This document shows, piece after piece, positions 7,303 to 14,307 of a stretch of 64,000 bases of DNA. How positions within the stretch are numbered: the first letter of the stretch is position 1; each line of letters opens with the position of its first letter. The position numbers were made by a program, and so were the translations under genes. This DNA comes from CADEED01 sp039931065 (GTDB taxonomy: Bacteria; Pseudomonadota; Gammaproteobacteria; Steroidobacterales; Steroidobacteraceae): contig JBDTSP010000017.1 in the NCBI GenBank assembly GCA_039931065.1, forward strand, positions 1-64,000, written 5' to 3'. The notes below the pieces were generated by a model. That model ran no database searches and was not told where the DNA came from. It worked only from the letters and a program-made list of their open reading frames with translations.

Positions 7303-9411
7303 TCATTGCACGCTGGCGTCGCCGAATTCGGCGGTGCTGATGGACGACATGAGCTGGCTCCAGTTGACGCGTCCGGCATTTCCAACAATATCGATGCGCG
7401 GCACGCCCGCGCCCTTGACGATGTAGTACCCGACGCCGGCGGGCTCCACGCCCGACATCTCGCACACGTCACCGCGCAATTTGCAGGTGATGCCGAGTTT
7501 GTCGTAGCTGTATTCGTCGAAAAACTTGAGCACGCCGGATTGCAGCGCCTGCACCACGCCGCCACCACCGCCACCCACGTTCGAAAGGCTGCTCACCGCC
7601 TTGGCGCTGATGCGGTGCCGCGACTTGTCGCCCTTGGGTGTGGCGAGGCGCGCGTCGAATTTCTGCGGTGTCCAGGCAAACAACTCCAGCCCGAGCACGT
7701 CGGCTTCGAGTTTGCCGGTGATGGTGCCGACTTCGAAGGTCTGCGTGACCAACCCGAGATCGAGATTGCGCGCGCGCACGTCCGCGAAGAACTGCGGAAA
7801 ATTCCCGAGCGGGTCCTGCAGCCGTATGTTGCTGCCGACGATACTGCCGCCGAATACCTGCGATTCGACATTGCCGTCGAACGTGAGCACGTTGTTCCTG
7901 AGCGTGACGCCTGGAATCGCGGCGGCCAGCGTGCCGGAGAATTCCGGCCAGCCGAATGCCTTGGCCAGCTTCTGCATGCTGATCGGCTCGACCGCGCCCT
8001 TGAACGCGACCTCCATGTTGTCCGCGCCGAGATTACCCAGCGCCAGATGGTCGATCGCAAGCGCGCCGTCGAATATCGGTAGTTTGGTGGGTCGGGTCAG
8101 CGCGAAGTTCATGCCGTAGGCGACGAATTGGAGTTCGGCCGCGCCGCCCGACAACCCGTAAGCGCCGCCTGATGACCACGAGAGCGTGGAGACGCGCGCC
8201 TCTACGCCGCCGGCCGGCGCCCAGTGCACATCGCCGTTCACCTTCGACAGGTCCAGGCGCCCCTTCCTGTCATGCAGTTCCAGGTCACGTGGCAAGACGT
8301 GCAGCGACGTGACCGCGTTGTCGGCGACGCTGAACTCGCCGCTCAACGAGCCACCGCTGGTCAGGTCGCCGAGCAGGCTCGACGCCAGCGTGATCTGGAT
8401 GAAACTCGTGTAAGCCGCCGGGAACCGCAGCTTCGCCAGCTTGAAAGCACCGCTGACCAACGGGGTATCACCCGCCAGGTTCACGCGCCCGGCGCCGGCC
8501 ACGTCGATGAGATCGGCCTGCGTGTAGTGCAGGGCGTCGATATCGAGCACGTCGCCCACGAGATTGCCGCGCATTTCGAGCGTCAGTGAATTCTTCGCGA
8601 GATCGAGCAGGATGGGGCCTAACAAAGTCTGGCCCTGCGTACCGGTCAACTTCACGTCGAGCCCGGTCGACTTGTCGCGCAGCGACGCACGCACGCGCGC
8701 GTGTGCATTGACCTTCTCTCCGACGACGGTGCTGGCCTCGTTGGTCAGATCGACGCCTTCGAGTTTCATGCCGATGTCCGCGACCGTCCCCTTACCCGAA
8801 TCTTCGGCCGCCATTTCAAGAGTGACCTTCCCATCGACCGTCAGGTCAGCCGGCAGATCGAACCAGGGTTTCGCGAATTTGCGCAACGCCGGAATGTTCG
8901 TCGTCCCCGTTTGTGCCTTGACCTGCCAGCCCTTGGCATCCATCCGTCCGTTGAAGGACGCGGCGGTGCCGGCAATCTTGAGATCGCGTCCGCTGAACGT
9001 CGTGACGCCGGTGTCGATGCGCATTTCAGCTGCGACATTCATGTCGAGCACGCCAGTTGGACCGCCGCGACCGGTAAGTCTGCCCGCCTCACAGCCGAAA
9101 CGCGGATCCGCGATCACGGGCCGCGGACAGACGAGCGTGAGGTCGGTGAGTTTGCCCACCGGATCGGGCAGCGTTGCCGCGCGCGCCGCGATCGTCAGGC
9201 TCGTTTGTTTGTCGCTGAGCAGGTTCAGACGAACATTGGCGCCGGTCACGGGCATGCCCGCAACCGTGACTTCGCGCACTTCCAGCACGATCGCATCGAC
9301 CGCCTGCGCGGCGGTTCCGACACTCATCAAGAACAAAGCGCCTGGCAGGATCAGGCGCCGGTGGCTGGCGCGGGGCGACATGGGCCGCGATTGTAGCGCC
9401 AGCCGCCTCAT
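7303..9411 (-). CDS. ydbH: YdbH-like AsmA-family phospholipid transport protein
   Basis: A 702-residue protein with an N-terminal signal/anchor (SHRRLILPGALFLMSVGTAAQA) followed by long beta-strand repeats. The C-terminal third matches the YdbH (formerly 'dicarboxylate transport') domain: FGWPEFSGTLAAAIPGV, GNVESQVFGGSI, and the terminal motif GYYIVKGAGVPRIDIVG with W for the family tryptophan. AsmA-like proteins YhdP, TamB and YdbH build hydrophobic grooves that carry phospholipids across the periplasm. E. coli YdbH is longer (879 residues). An alternative start MSPRASHRRL lies 30 bp inside. A Gly-rich loop (SNVGGGGGGVV) is a local oddity. No ynbE-like outer-membrane partner is visible in the 149 bp before ydbL, which is unusual. 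Confidence 0.8.
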   Translation of the reverse strand: MRRLALQSRPMSPRASHRRLILPGALFLMSVGTAAQAVDAIVLEVREVTVAGMPVTGANVRLNLLSDKQTSLTIAARAATLPDPVGKLTDLTLVCPRPVIADPRFGCEAGRLTGRGGPTGVLDMNVAAEMRIDTGVTTFSGRDLKIAGTAASFNGRMDAKGWQVKAQTGTTNIPALRKFAKPWFDLPADLTVDGKVTLEMAAEDSGKGTVADIGMKLEGVDLTNEASTVVGEKVNAHARVRASLRDKSTGLDVKLTGTQGQTLLGPILLDLAKNSLTLEMRGNLVGDVLDIDALHYTQADLIDVAGAGRVNLAGDTPLVSGAFKLAKLRFPAAYTSFIQITLASSLLGDLTSGGSLSGEFSVADNAVTSLHVLPRDLELHDRKGRLDLSKVNGDVHWAPAGGVEARVSTLSWSSGGAYGLSGGAAELQFVAYGMNFALTRPTKLPIFDGALAIDHLALGNLGADNMEVAFKGAVEPISMQKLAKAFGWPEFSGTLAAAIPGVTLRNNVLTFDGNVESQVFGGSIVGSNIRLQDPLGNFPQFFADVRARNLDLGLVTQTFEVGTITGKLEADVLGLELFAWTPQKFDARLATPKGDKSRHRISAKAVSSLSNVGGGGGGVVQALQSGVLKFFDEYSYDKLGITCKLRGDVCEMSGVEPAGVGYYIVKGAGVPRIDIVGNAGRVNWSQLMSSISTAEFGDASVQ

Positions 9412-9494
9412 TTAACGATTTCAGGTACTTGGCAACAATTCCTTAACACTCCAGTCATGCCTCTGCCTTGTGGACTGCCGAGACTGCCTGCTTT

Positions 9495-10028
9495 ATGGCT
9501 ACCCAGATCTCGCTGCTCGAAAGATTCGATGCCGCCGAATACCGGTTCTGCCGCCGCCTCAATCGGGGCGTGCAACACCGGCCTCTGCGCCTGTTTTTCA
9601 AGGCTGCCAGCCGGCTCGGCGATGGGGTCATCTGGTACGTCCTCATGGTCGCGCTGCCCTTCACGTACGGCGAGCGCGGCTTCAAAGTCGCCTTGATCAT
9701 GCTCGCGACCGGCGCCGTCGGGCTCGCCGTCTACAAATTCCTCAAGCGCACCTTCGTGCGCGAACGGCCGTTCATCAGGCACGCGGGTATCTCGCTCGCC
9801 GGTGCGCCACTCGATCGTTACAGCTTCCCCTCGGGCCACACGTTGCACGCGGCCGCGTTCACCTGGCAGGCCTGCGCGGCGTTTCCGGAACTCGCGCCGG
9901 CATTGATACCGCTGGCGTTGGCGATCGCCGCGTCGCGCGTCGTATTGGGATTGCACTATCCGACCGACGTGCTGGTCGGCGCCTTGTTAGGCGTGGCGAG
10001 CGGCGCGATCGGCGCGTCGTTCACCTAA
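9495..10028 (+). CDS. PAP2 superfamily membrane phosphatase
   Basis: A 177-residue integral membrane acid phosphatase. The three PAP2 signature blocks are present in order: KRTFVRERP (KX6RP), SFPSGHT (PSGH) and SRVVLGLHYPTD (SRX5HX3D), which supply the catalytic His residues. About four hydrophobic segments are visible. The family includes undecaprenyl-pyrophosphate, phosphatidylglycerophosphate and lipid A phosphatases; which of these applies here cannot be told. The open frame reaches a TTG at 9468, but ATG 9495 (MATQISLLERF) fits family lengths. A glycosyltransferase gene starts 4 bp after the stop, so the pair is probably an operon acting on lipid-linked sugars or glycolipids. Confidence 0.85.
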   Translation: MATQISLLERFDAAEYRFCRRLNRGVQHRPLRLFFKAASRLGDGVIWYVLMVALPFTYGERGFKVALIMLATGAVGLAVYKFLKRTFVRERPFIRHAGISLAGAPLDRYSFPSGHTLHAAAFTWQACAAFPELAPALIPLALAIAASRVVLGLHYPTDVLVGALLGVASGAIGASFT

Positions 10029-10031
10029 CCG

Positions 10032-11246
10032 ATGCGGGTACTGTTCGTCTCCGACGTCTACTTCCCCCGCGTCAACGGCGTCTCCACTTCGATCCGCACC
10101 TTTCGTGGCGACCTGACGCAGGCGGGGGTCGAATCCTTCCTGGTCACCCCTGCTTATCCCGGCGCGCCCGCGGACACCGAGCCCGGCATCATTCGCGTCG
10201 CCTCGGGCAGCGTGCCGCGCGATCCTGAAGACCGGCGCTTCCTCGCGGGCCCGCTCAAACGCGCGCTGAACGCAGAGCTCGCGGCCAAGGTCGATCTCGT
10301 CCACATCCACACGCCGTTCATCGCGCACTACGCCGCCGTCCGGTTCGCGCGCCAACATGGATTGCCGGTGGTCGCGACCTATCACACGTTCTTCGAGGAC
10401 TACCTGCATCACTACGTCCCGATCCTGCCGCGCGGCATCGGCCGCTTCCTCGCGCGCCGCTTCACGTTGTCCCAATGCGCGGAGGTCGCCGCGTTGATCT
10501 CGCCGAGCGCGCCCATGCGCGATGCGTTGCGAGCGTACGGCGTGACGGCGCCGATCGAAGTCCTGCCAACCGGACTGCCGGCGCAGACGCTGGTGCGCGG
10601 CGACGGCGCGATTTTCCGCCGCAAGTTCGACCTGCCGGCCGACCGGCCGTTGCTGCTGTATGTCGGCCGCGTCGCCTTCGAAAAGAACATCGATTTTCTG
10701 CTGCGCATGTTCGTGAAACTGCGCGCACAACGTCCCGACGCATTGTTCGTCATCGCCGGCGAAGGGCCCGCGCGCGAACACCTGGTGAAGCTCGCGCGCG
10801 AGCTCAAAGTAACCGACTCGACCCGCTTCATCGGTTATCTCGATCGCCGCGCGGATCTGCCGAACTGTTATGCGGCCGGCGATGCGTTCGTGTTCGCCTC
10901 GCGGACGGAAACGCAGGGCCTGGTGCTGCTCGAAGCCATGGCGCAGGGCACGCCGGTGGTTTCGACCGCTGAACTCGGCACACGCTCGATCCTGACCCCG
11001 GAATGCGGCGCGTTCGTCGTTCCCGAAGAAGAGCAGGCGTTTGCGGCCGCGGTAGTGAGCGCGCTCGCGCTCAAGCCGGATGACCCGCGCCGTGCGCAAC
11101 TGCGCGCACACGCCGAATCATGGGCGTCGCCAGCGATGACCCGGCGGTTGATTTCGTTCTACGAAAAGATTCTGGCGGGCGCGAAGCAGCCGGCCCAGAC
11201 GATCGGACGGGGTCCTTTGGGGACCCCGTCACGAGTGGAGCTTTGA
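10032..11246 (+). CDS. GT4 family glycosyltransferase
   Basis: The 404-residue protein is a GT-B fold glycosyltransferase of family 4. The N-terminus MRVLFVSDVYFPRVNGVSTSIRTF with the Gly-rich acceptor loop, HIHTPFIAHY, and the C-terminal donor site with the EX7E element (ETQGLVLLEA) are all visible. The closest described types are the mannosyl- or glucosyltransferases that act on diacylglycerol or phosphatidylinositol (MgtA/PimB-like). It follows the PAP2 phosphatase by 4 bp, which suggests a shared role in membrane glycolipid or isoprenoid-linked glycan synthesis. The last ten codons contain a perfect 10-bp hairpin, so the C-terminal tail may be newly acquired. Confidence 0.85.
   Translation: MRVLFVSDVYFPRVNGVSTSIRTFRGDLTQAGVESFLVTPAYPGAPADTEPGIIRVASGSVPRDPEDRRFLAGPLKRALNAELAAKVDLVHIHTPFIAHYAAVRFARQHGLPVVATYHTFFEDYLHHYVPILPRGIGRFLARRFTLSQCAEVAALISPSAPMRDALRAYGVTAPIEVLPTGLPAQTLVRGDGAIFRRKFDLPADRPLLLYVGRVAFEKNIDFLLRMFVKLRAQRPDALFVIAGEGPAREHLVKLARELKVTDSTRFIGYLDRRADLPNCYAAGDAFVFASRTETQGLVLLEAMAQGTPVVSTAELGTRSILTPECGAFVVPEEEQAFAAAVVSALALKPDDPRRAQLRAHAESWASPAMTRRLISFYEKILAGAKQPAQTIGRGPLGTPSRVEL
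11206..11230. terminator. Perfect hairpin at the 3' end of the GT4 gene
   Basis: The arms GACGGGGTCC (11206-11215) and GGACCCCGTC (11221-11230) enclose a 5-nt loop. The stem sits within the final codons of the GT4 gene. There is no T tract, so it may act as an mRNA end-stabiliser or a Rho-assisted terminator between convergent genes rather than a classical intrinsic terminator. Confidence 0.5.
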
Positions 11247-11331
11247 CTCCTAATAATGCGTCGGACGAAGCGCGTCACGCCGCTCTTGGGGTGGCTTGCG
11301 CCAATGCCCCCTTCGACAGAACCCAAACGTT

Positions 11332-11955
11332 TCAGGGTTTCTGATCGACTTCGACCTGCCTGACGCACTTACCTTCGCCATCGCAGGAAACATCGACGGC
11401 TCGAGTATGCGTCTCGCCATTGGGAAGACCGCGCGTGGTATCGCGGGAAAATCCGTCATCCGTGCGCTGGATCACACCCGTCATTGAGCCCTCGCGGCCG
11501 TTGAACGTGGTCGAGCTCGCCGTGCGCGAGACGGTGCCTCTTTCCTTGTCACGACTAACTGTCATATCGCGGGTCGCGGTCTCGCCCTTTGGATTGGTCA
11601 CCGTGGTGGAACGGGTGTGGCCGTCCCCGGTCCGGGTCGCGACGCTGTCGACGCTGCGTGTTTTACCGTCGAATCCCTTGTAGTCGACGTTGCGGGTGCG
11701 AGTGCCGGCGCCCTGATCGTGGGTGACGACGGCTTCGCGCGTGGCCGTCGCGCCATCCACGCGTGTCACGGTGTCGTTACGTGTGTGCCCGTTTTCAGTG
11801 CGCTGGCGCTCGGTGGTCCGGTTGTGCGGCTGCGAAACGCGTTGCACCTGTGACGCGCGCGGACGTTGTCCATCACGAGCGATTGCGGCGCCTCCTACCA
11901 ACAACATCGCGAGCGCGGCAGTGCCGAATAAATTTACGGTTTTCCGGTGAGTCAC
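11332..11955 (-). CDS. Secreted Thr/Arg-rich repeat protein of unknown function
   Basis: A 207-residue exported protein. It starts with GTG at 11955, seven bases after AGGAGGG, and has a signal peptide (MTHRKTVNLFGTAALAMLLVGGAAIA). The mature part is rich in Thr, Arg and Asp. It is built from imperfect strand-turn units of about 20-25 residues that read roughly G-x-T-x-T-R-x-x-x-V (for example KGFDGKTRSVDSVATRTG, NPKGETATRDMTVSRD, GLPNGETHTRAVDVS). This resembles a small beta-solenoid or YD-like sheet, but I assign no family. Two Cys near the C-terminus (SCDGEGKC) could form a disulfide. The gene converges on the GT4 gene. Confidence 0.7.
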   Translation of the reverse strand: MTHRKTVNLFGTAALAMLLVGGAAIARDGQRPRASQVQRVSQPHNRTTERQRTENGHTRNDTVTRVDGATATREAVVTHDQGAGTRTRNVDYKGFDGKTRSVDSVATRTGDGHTRSTTVTNPKGETATRDMTVSRDKERGTVSRTASSTTFNGREGSMTGVIQRTDDGFSRDTTRGLPNGETHTRAVDVSCDGEGKCVRQVEVDQKP

Positions 11956-12081
11956 GAATCCCTCCTGAAATAAAGTTGCCTGTCGCGGGGTAGAACGCGC
12001 GCAACCTGCGGGCGTTGACGCTAGAATTTCCTTATTCCGCTGATGTGTTCCGCCGATCCGTTGAATTGGGGAGGAGTACTG

Positions 12082-13233
12082 ATGTCTGCCAAGCGAGCCT
12101 TGGTCGTGGACGATTCGAAGTCCGCGCGCGCGTTTCTGTCACGAATTCTCGAGCGTCACGAGATCGCCGTGGATGCCGCGGAATCCGCGGAAGCCGCCAT
12201 CGACTACCTCACGCGTCACAAACCGGACGTGATCTTCATGGATCACATGATGCCGGGCATGGACGGATTCCAGGCCGTGCAGTCCATCAAGAACAACCCG
12301 CGCACCTCGACCATCCCCATCCTCATGTACACCTCGCAGGAAGGGGATCTGTATCTCGGCCAGGCCCGCGTGCTAGGCGCCGAAGGCGTTTTGCCGAAGC
12401 AGATCAAGCAGGCCGACGTCACCAAGATGCTTTATCAACTGCGACTGGTCAGCGACCGTCGCGGCGGCGAGCAAACTACTTTCCGGTCCTTGTCCCGGGC
12501 CGGCGATCTTTCGCCTGCCAACGAGTCGGCCATAATCGTGGAGGGGGTCGACCAGATCTCCGCCCCGCCAGCGCCAGCATCCAACGACGCCAATGCCGAA
12601 GGCCCGGCTGAGTCCAGCCAGTTCTCGCTGCTGCTCCCCAAAATGACGCTCGAGATCCGCGCGGCGCTCGACAACTCACTGCAGAAAGAGATCGCGGCGC
12701 TGCGCAATTACATCGGCGCAACGCTCGAGTCTCATTCGGAGCGCCTGCAAGGCGATCTGTCCGCGTTGCTGCCCGCCACGCGCTCGCCGGACCTTGACAT
12801 GCCGACCCTGGTGCCCGAACGGCGCACGGCGGCGATTTTCGGCTGGACGTTCGCGGTGCTCGCGCTGGTGGGTGCCGCTGCCATGTCTTACCTGTGGTGG
12901 AACCAGGGCGCCGAGATCGCCGCGTTGCACACCGACCTCGATGCCGCGTACGCCGAAGTCGAGACGCTGCGGGCCCGTCCGCCGATAGTTAGTCCATCGG
13001 CGGTCGCCGAGCCGGTGGACGAGAATGCCGTCGTTCCCGCCGCCGATGCCCCCGATGCCACGAGCACCAGTTCCGCGGCCGTCGAGCTGGTTCCCGAAAA
13101 CGGCGTGCTGCCACCGCCTGCGGCGATTGCCACCCATCCGCCGGCGACGGCCGTTGCCGCTCCGCCCGCCGTTGCCAATGAAGCTCCCTCGGCCGCCCCG
13201 GTGGCCGAGCCGCAGGCCACCCAGGCGAAGTGA
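12082..13233 (+). CDS. Response regulator with a C-terminal membrane segment
   Basis: A 383-residue protein with a CheY-type receiver domain (residues 1-120): acidic pair VVDDS, phospho-acceptor Asp54 in VIFMDHMMPG, Thr/Ser in LMYTSQ and Lys in LPKQIK. A helical linker follows (about 130-240) containing KMTLEIRAALDNSLQKEIAALRNYI. A single transmembrane helix lies near residue 252-275 (AAIFGWTFAVLALVGAAAMSYLWW), then a short coiled segment and an Ala/Pro-rich tail. A receiver tethered to the membrane by its output end is unusual; no DNA-binding or enzymatic output domain is visible. The start at 12082 has a strong GGGGAGGAG site. The stop overlaps the next gene by GTGA, so they are coupled. 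Confidence 0.8.
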   Translation: MSAKRALVVDDSKSARAFLSRILERHEIAVDAAESAEAAIDYLTRHKPDVIFMDHMMPGMDGFQAVQSIKNNPRTSTIPILMYTSQEGDLYLGQARVLGAEGVLPKQIKQADVTKMLYQLRLVSDRRGGEQTTFRSLSRAGDLSPANESAIIVEGVDQISAPPAPASNDANAEGPAESSQFSLLLPKMTLEIRAALDNSLQKEIAALRNYIGATLESHSERLQGDLSALLPATRSPDLDMPTLVPERRTAAIFGWTFAVLALVGAAAMSYLWWNQGAEIAALHTDLDAAYAEVETLRARPPIVSPSAVAEPVDENAVVPAADAPDATSTSSAAVELVPENGVLPPPAAIATHPPATAVAAPPAVANEAPSAAPVAEPQATQAK

Positions 13234-14234
13234 CGGACGCGCCAGACGACACTTTCTCTCCGCGACGCTGGCTGCGCGGCCGGCACTTCCAGACGATCCT
13301 GCCGAATTGGCCGCCGCGACGCGCTCGCGTCGAGCGGCGTGCGATACCGGTGCGCGCGGCAAGCGAGGAACTGCTGCTCGAGTGCGGTGATGGCGTCACT
13401 CTGCAGGCATTCCATTCGAGCCCCGCCAGGCGCGGCCGCGCACCCGGCAAGAAAGTCGCCGTGTTGTTGCACGGCTGGGAAGGCAGCGCCGAATCTCAAT
13501 ACCTGTTGTCTCTGGCGCAGACGTTGTTCGAACAGGGGCTCGAGGTCGTGCGCATCAACCTGCGCGATCACGGTGTCACGCATCATCTGAATCGCGAGTT
13601 GTTTCATTCCTGCCGTCTGCCCGAAGTCCTGGGCGCGGTCCACGCGGTCGCGCGGCGTTTCCCCATGCCGATGGTGCTGGCGGGCTTCTCGCTCGGCGGC
13701 AATTTCATGCTGCGCGTGGCCGCGCATCGGGAGGGGCGCGAGTTGCCCATCGAGCGTGTCATCGCAATCTCGCCGGTGCTCGACCCGGCGATCACGCTCG
13801 ATACGCTGGAGCAGGGGTTATCCATCTACGAGCGTTATTTCATCCTCAAGTGGGGCAGGTCGCTGGCCCGCAAACAACTTGCCTGGCCCGACCATTACGA
13901 TTTCGATCAGCTGCTGCGCATGAACAACCTGCGCGAGATGACGCGCGAACTGGTGGTGCGTCATACCGAATATCCAACACTCGACGAGTACTTGGCCGGC
14001 TACGCCATCACGGGCGATCGTCTGACAACTCTCGCGGCGCCAGCCACTGTGCTCACCTCGCTCGACGACCCGATCATCGCCGCGAACGACCTGAGTCGGC
14101 TGGCCCGTACGCCGCAGCTCGAAATCGTCACGACTGCTCATGGCGGCCACTGCGGTTTCATCGAGAGTCTGCGCGACGGCAACTGGATCGACAGGCAGGT
14201 GGTCGAGTTGCTGTCGCGGAACCCTGACAGATAG
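13230..14234 (+). CDS. yheT: YheT-family alpha/beta hydrolase
   Basis: A 334-residue hydrolase starting with GTG inside the stop region of the response regulator. The N-terminus (RWLRGRHFQTILPNW) is diagnostic of YheT/ABHD1-3 proteins. The nucleophile is Ser154 in AGFSLGGNF, the acid is in TSLDDPI, and the His is in TAHGGHCGF. E. coli YheT is 340 residues and has esterase-like features with an undefined substrate. Eukaryotic relatives act on phospholipids or acylglycerols. Translational coupling to a membrane-tethered receiver protein is not a standard context for this family. Confidence 0.88.
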   Translation: MTDAPDDTFSPRRWLRGRHFQTILPNWPPRRARVERRAIPVRAASEELLLECGDGVTLQAFHSSPARRGRAPGKKVAVLLHGWEGSAESQYLLSLAQTLFEQGLEVVRINLRDHGVTHHLNRELFHSCRLPEVLGAVHAVARRFPMPMVLAGFSLGGNFMLRVAAHREGRELPIERVIAISPVLDPAITLDTLEQGLSIYERYFILKWGRSLARKQLAWPDHYDFDQLLRMNNLREMTRELVVRHTEYPTLDEYLAGYAITGDRLTTLAAPATVLTSLDDPIIAANDLSRLARTPQLEIVTTAHGGHCGFIESLRDGNWIDRQVVELLSRNPDR

Positions 14235-14307
14235 GCAGCCTTCCGCGACTGTGTTGAGCTGCTAACAACCCGGGACTTGAACCCGGAAGGTCCCGAGGTC
14301 TCCAGTC

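Noticed and set aside
9408..9956. A 182-codon minus-strand frame overlapping the PAP2 gene
   Set aside because: The plus strand carries all three PAP2 signatures; the minus frame is low-complexity shadow sequence.
14262..14290. A tRNA T-arm-like hairpin (CCGGG, 7-nt loop TTCAAGT on the minus strand, CCCGG)
   Set aside because: No matching acceptor stem, anticodon arm or CCA end is present on either strand, so it is a chance hairpin or a weak 3' element of yheT.
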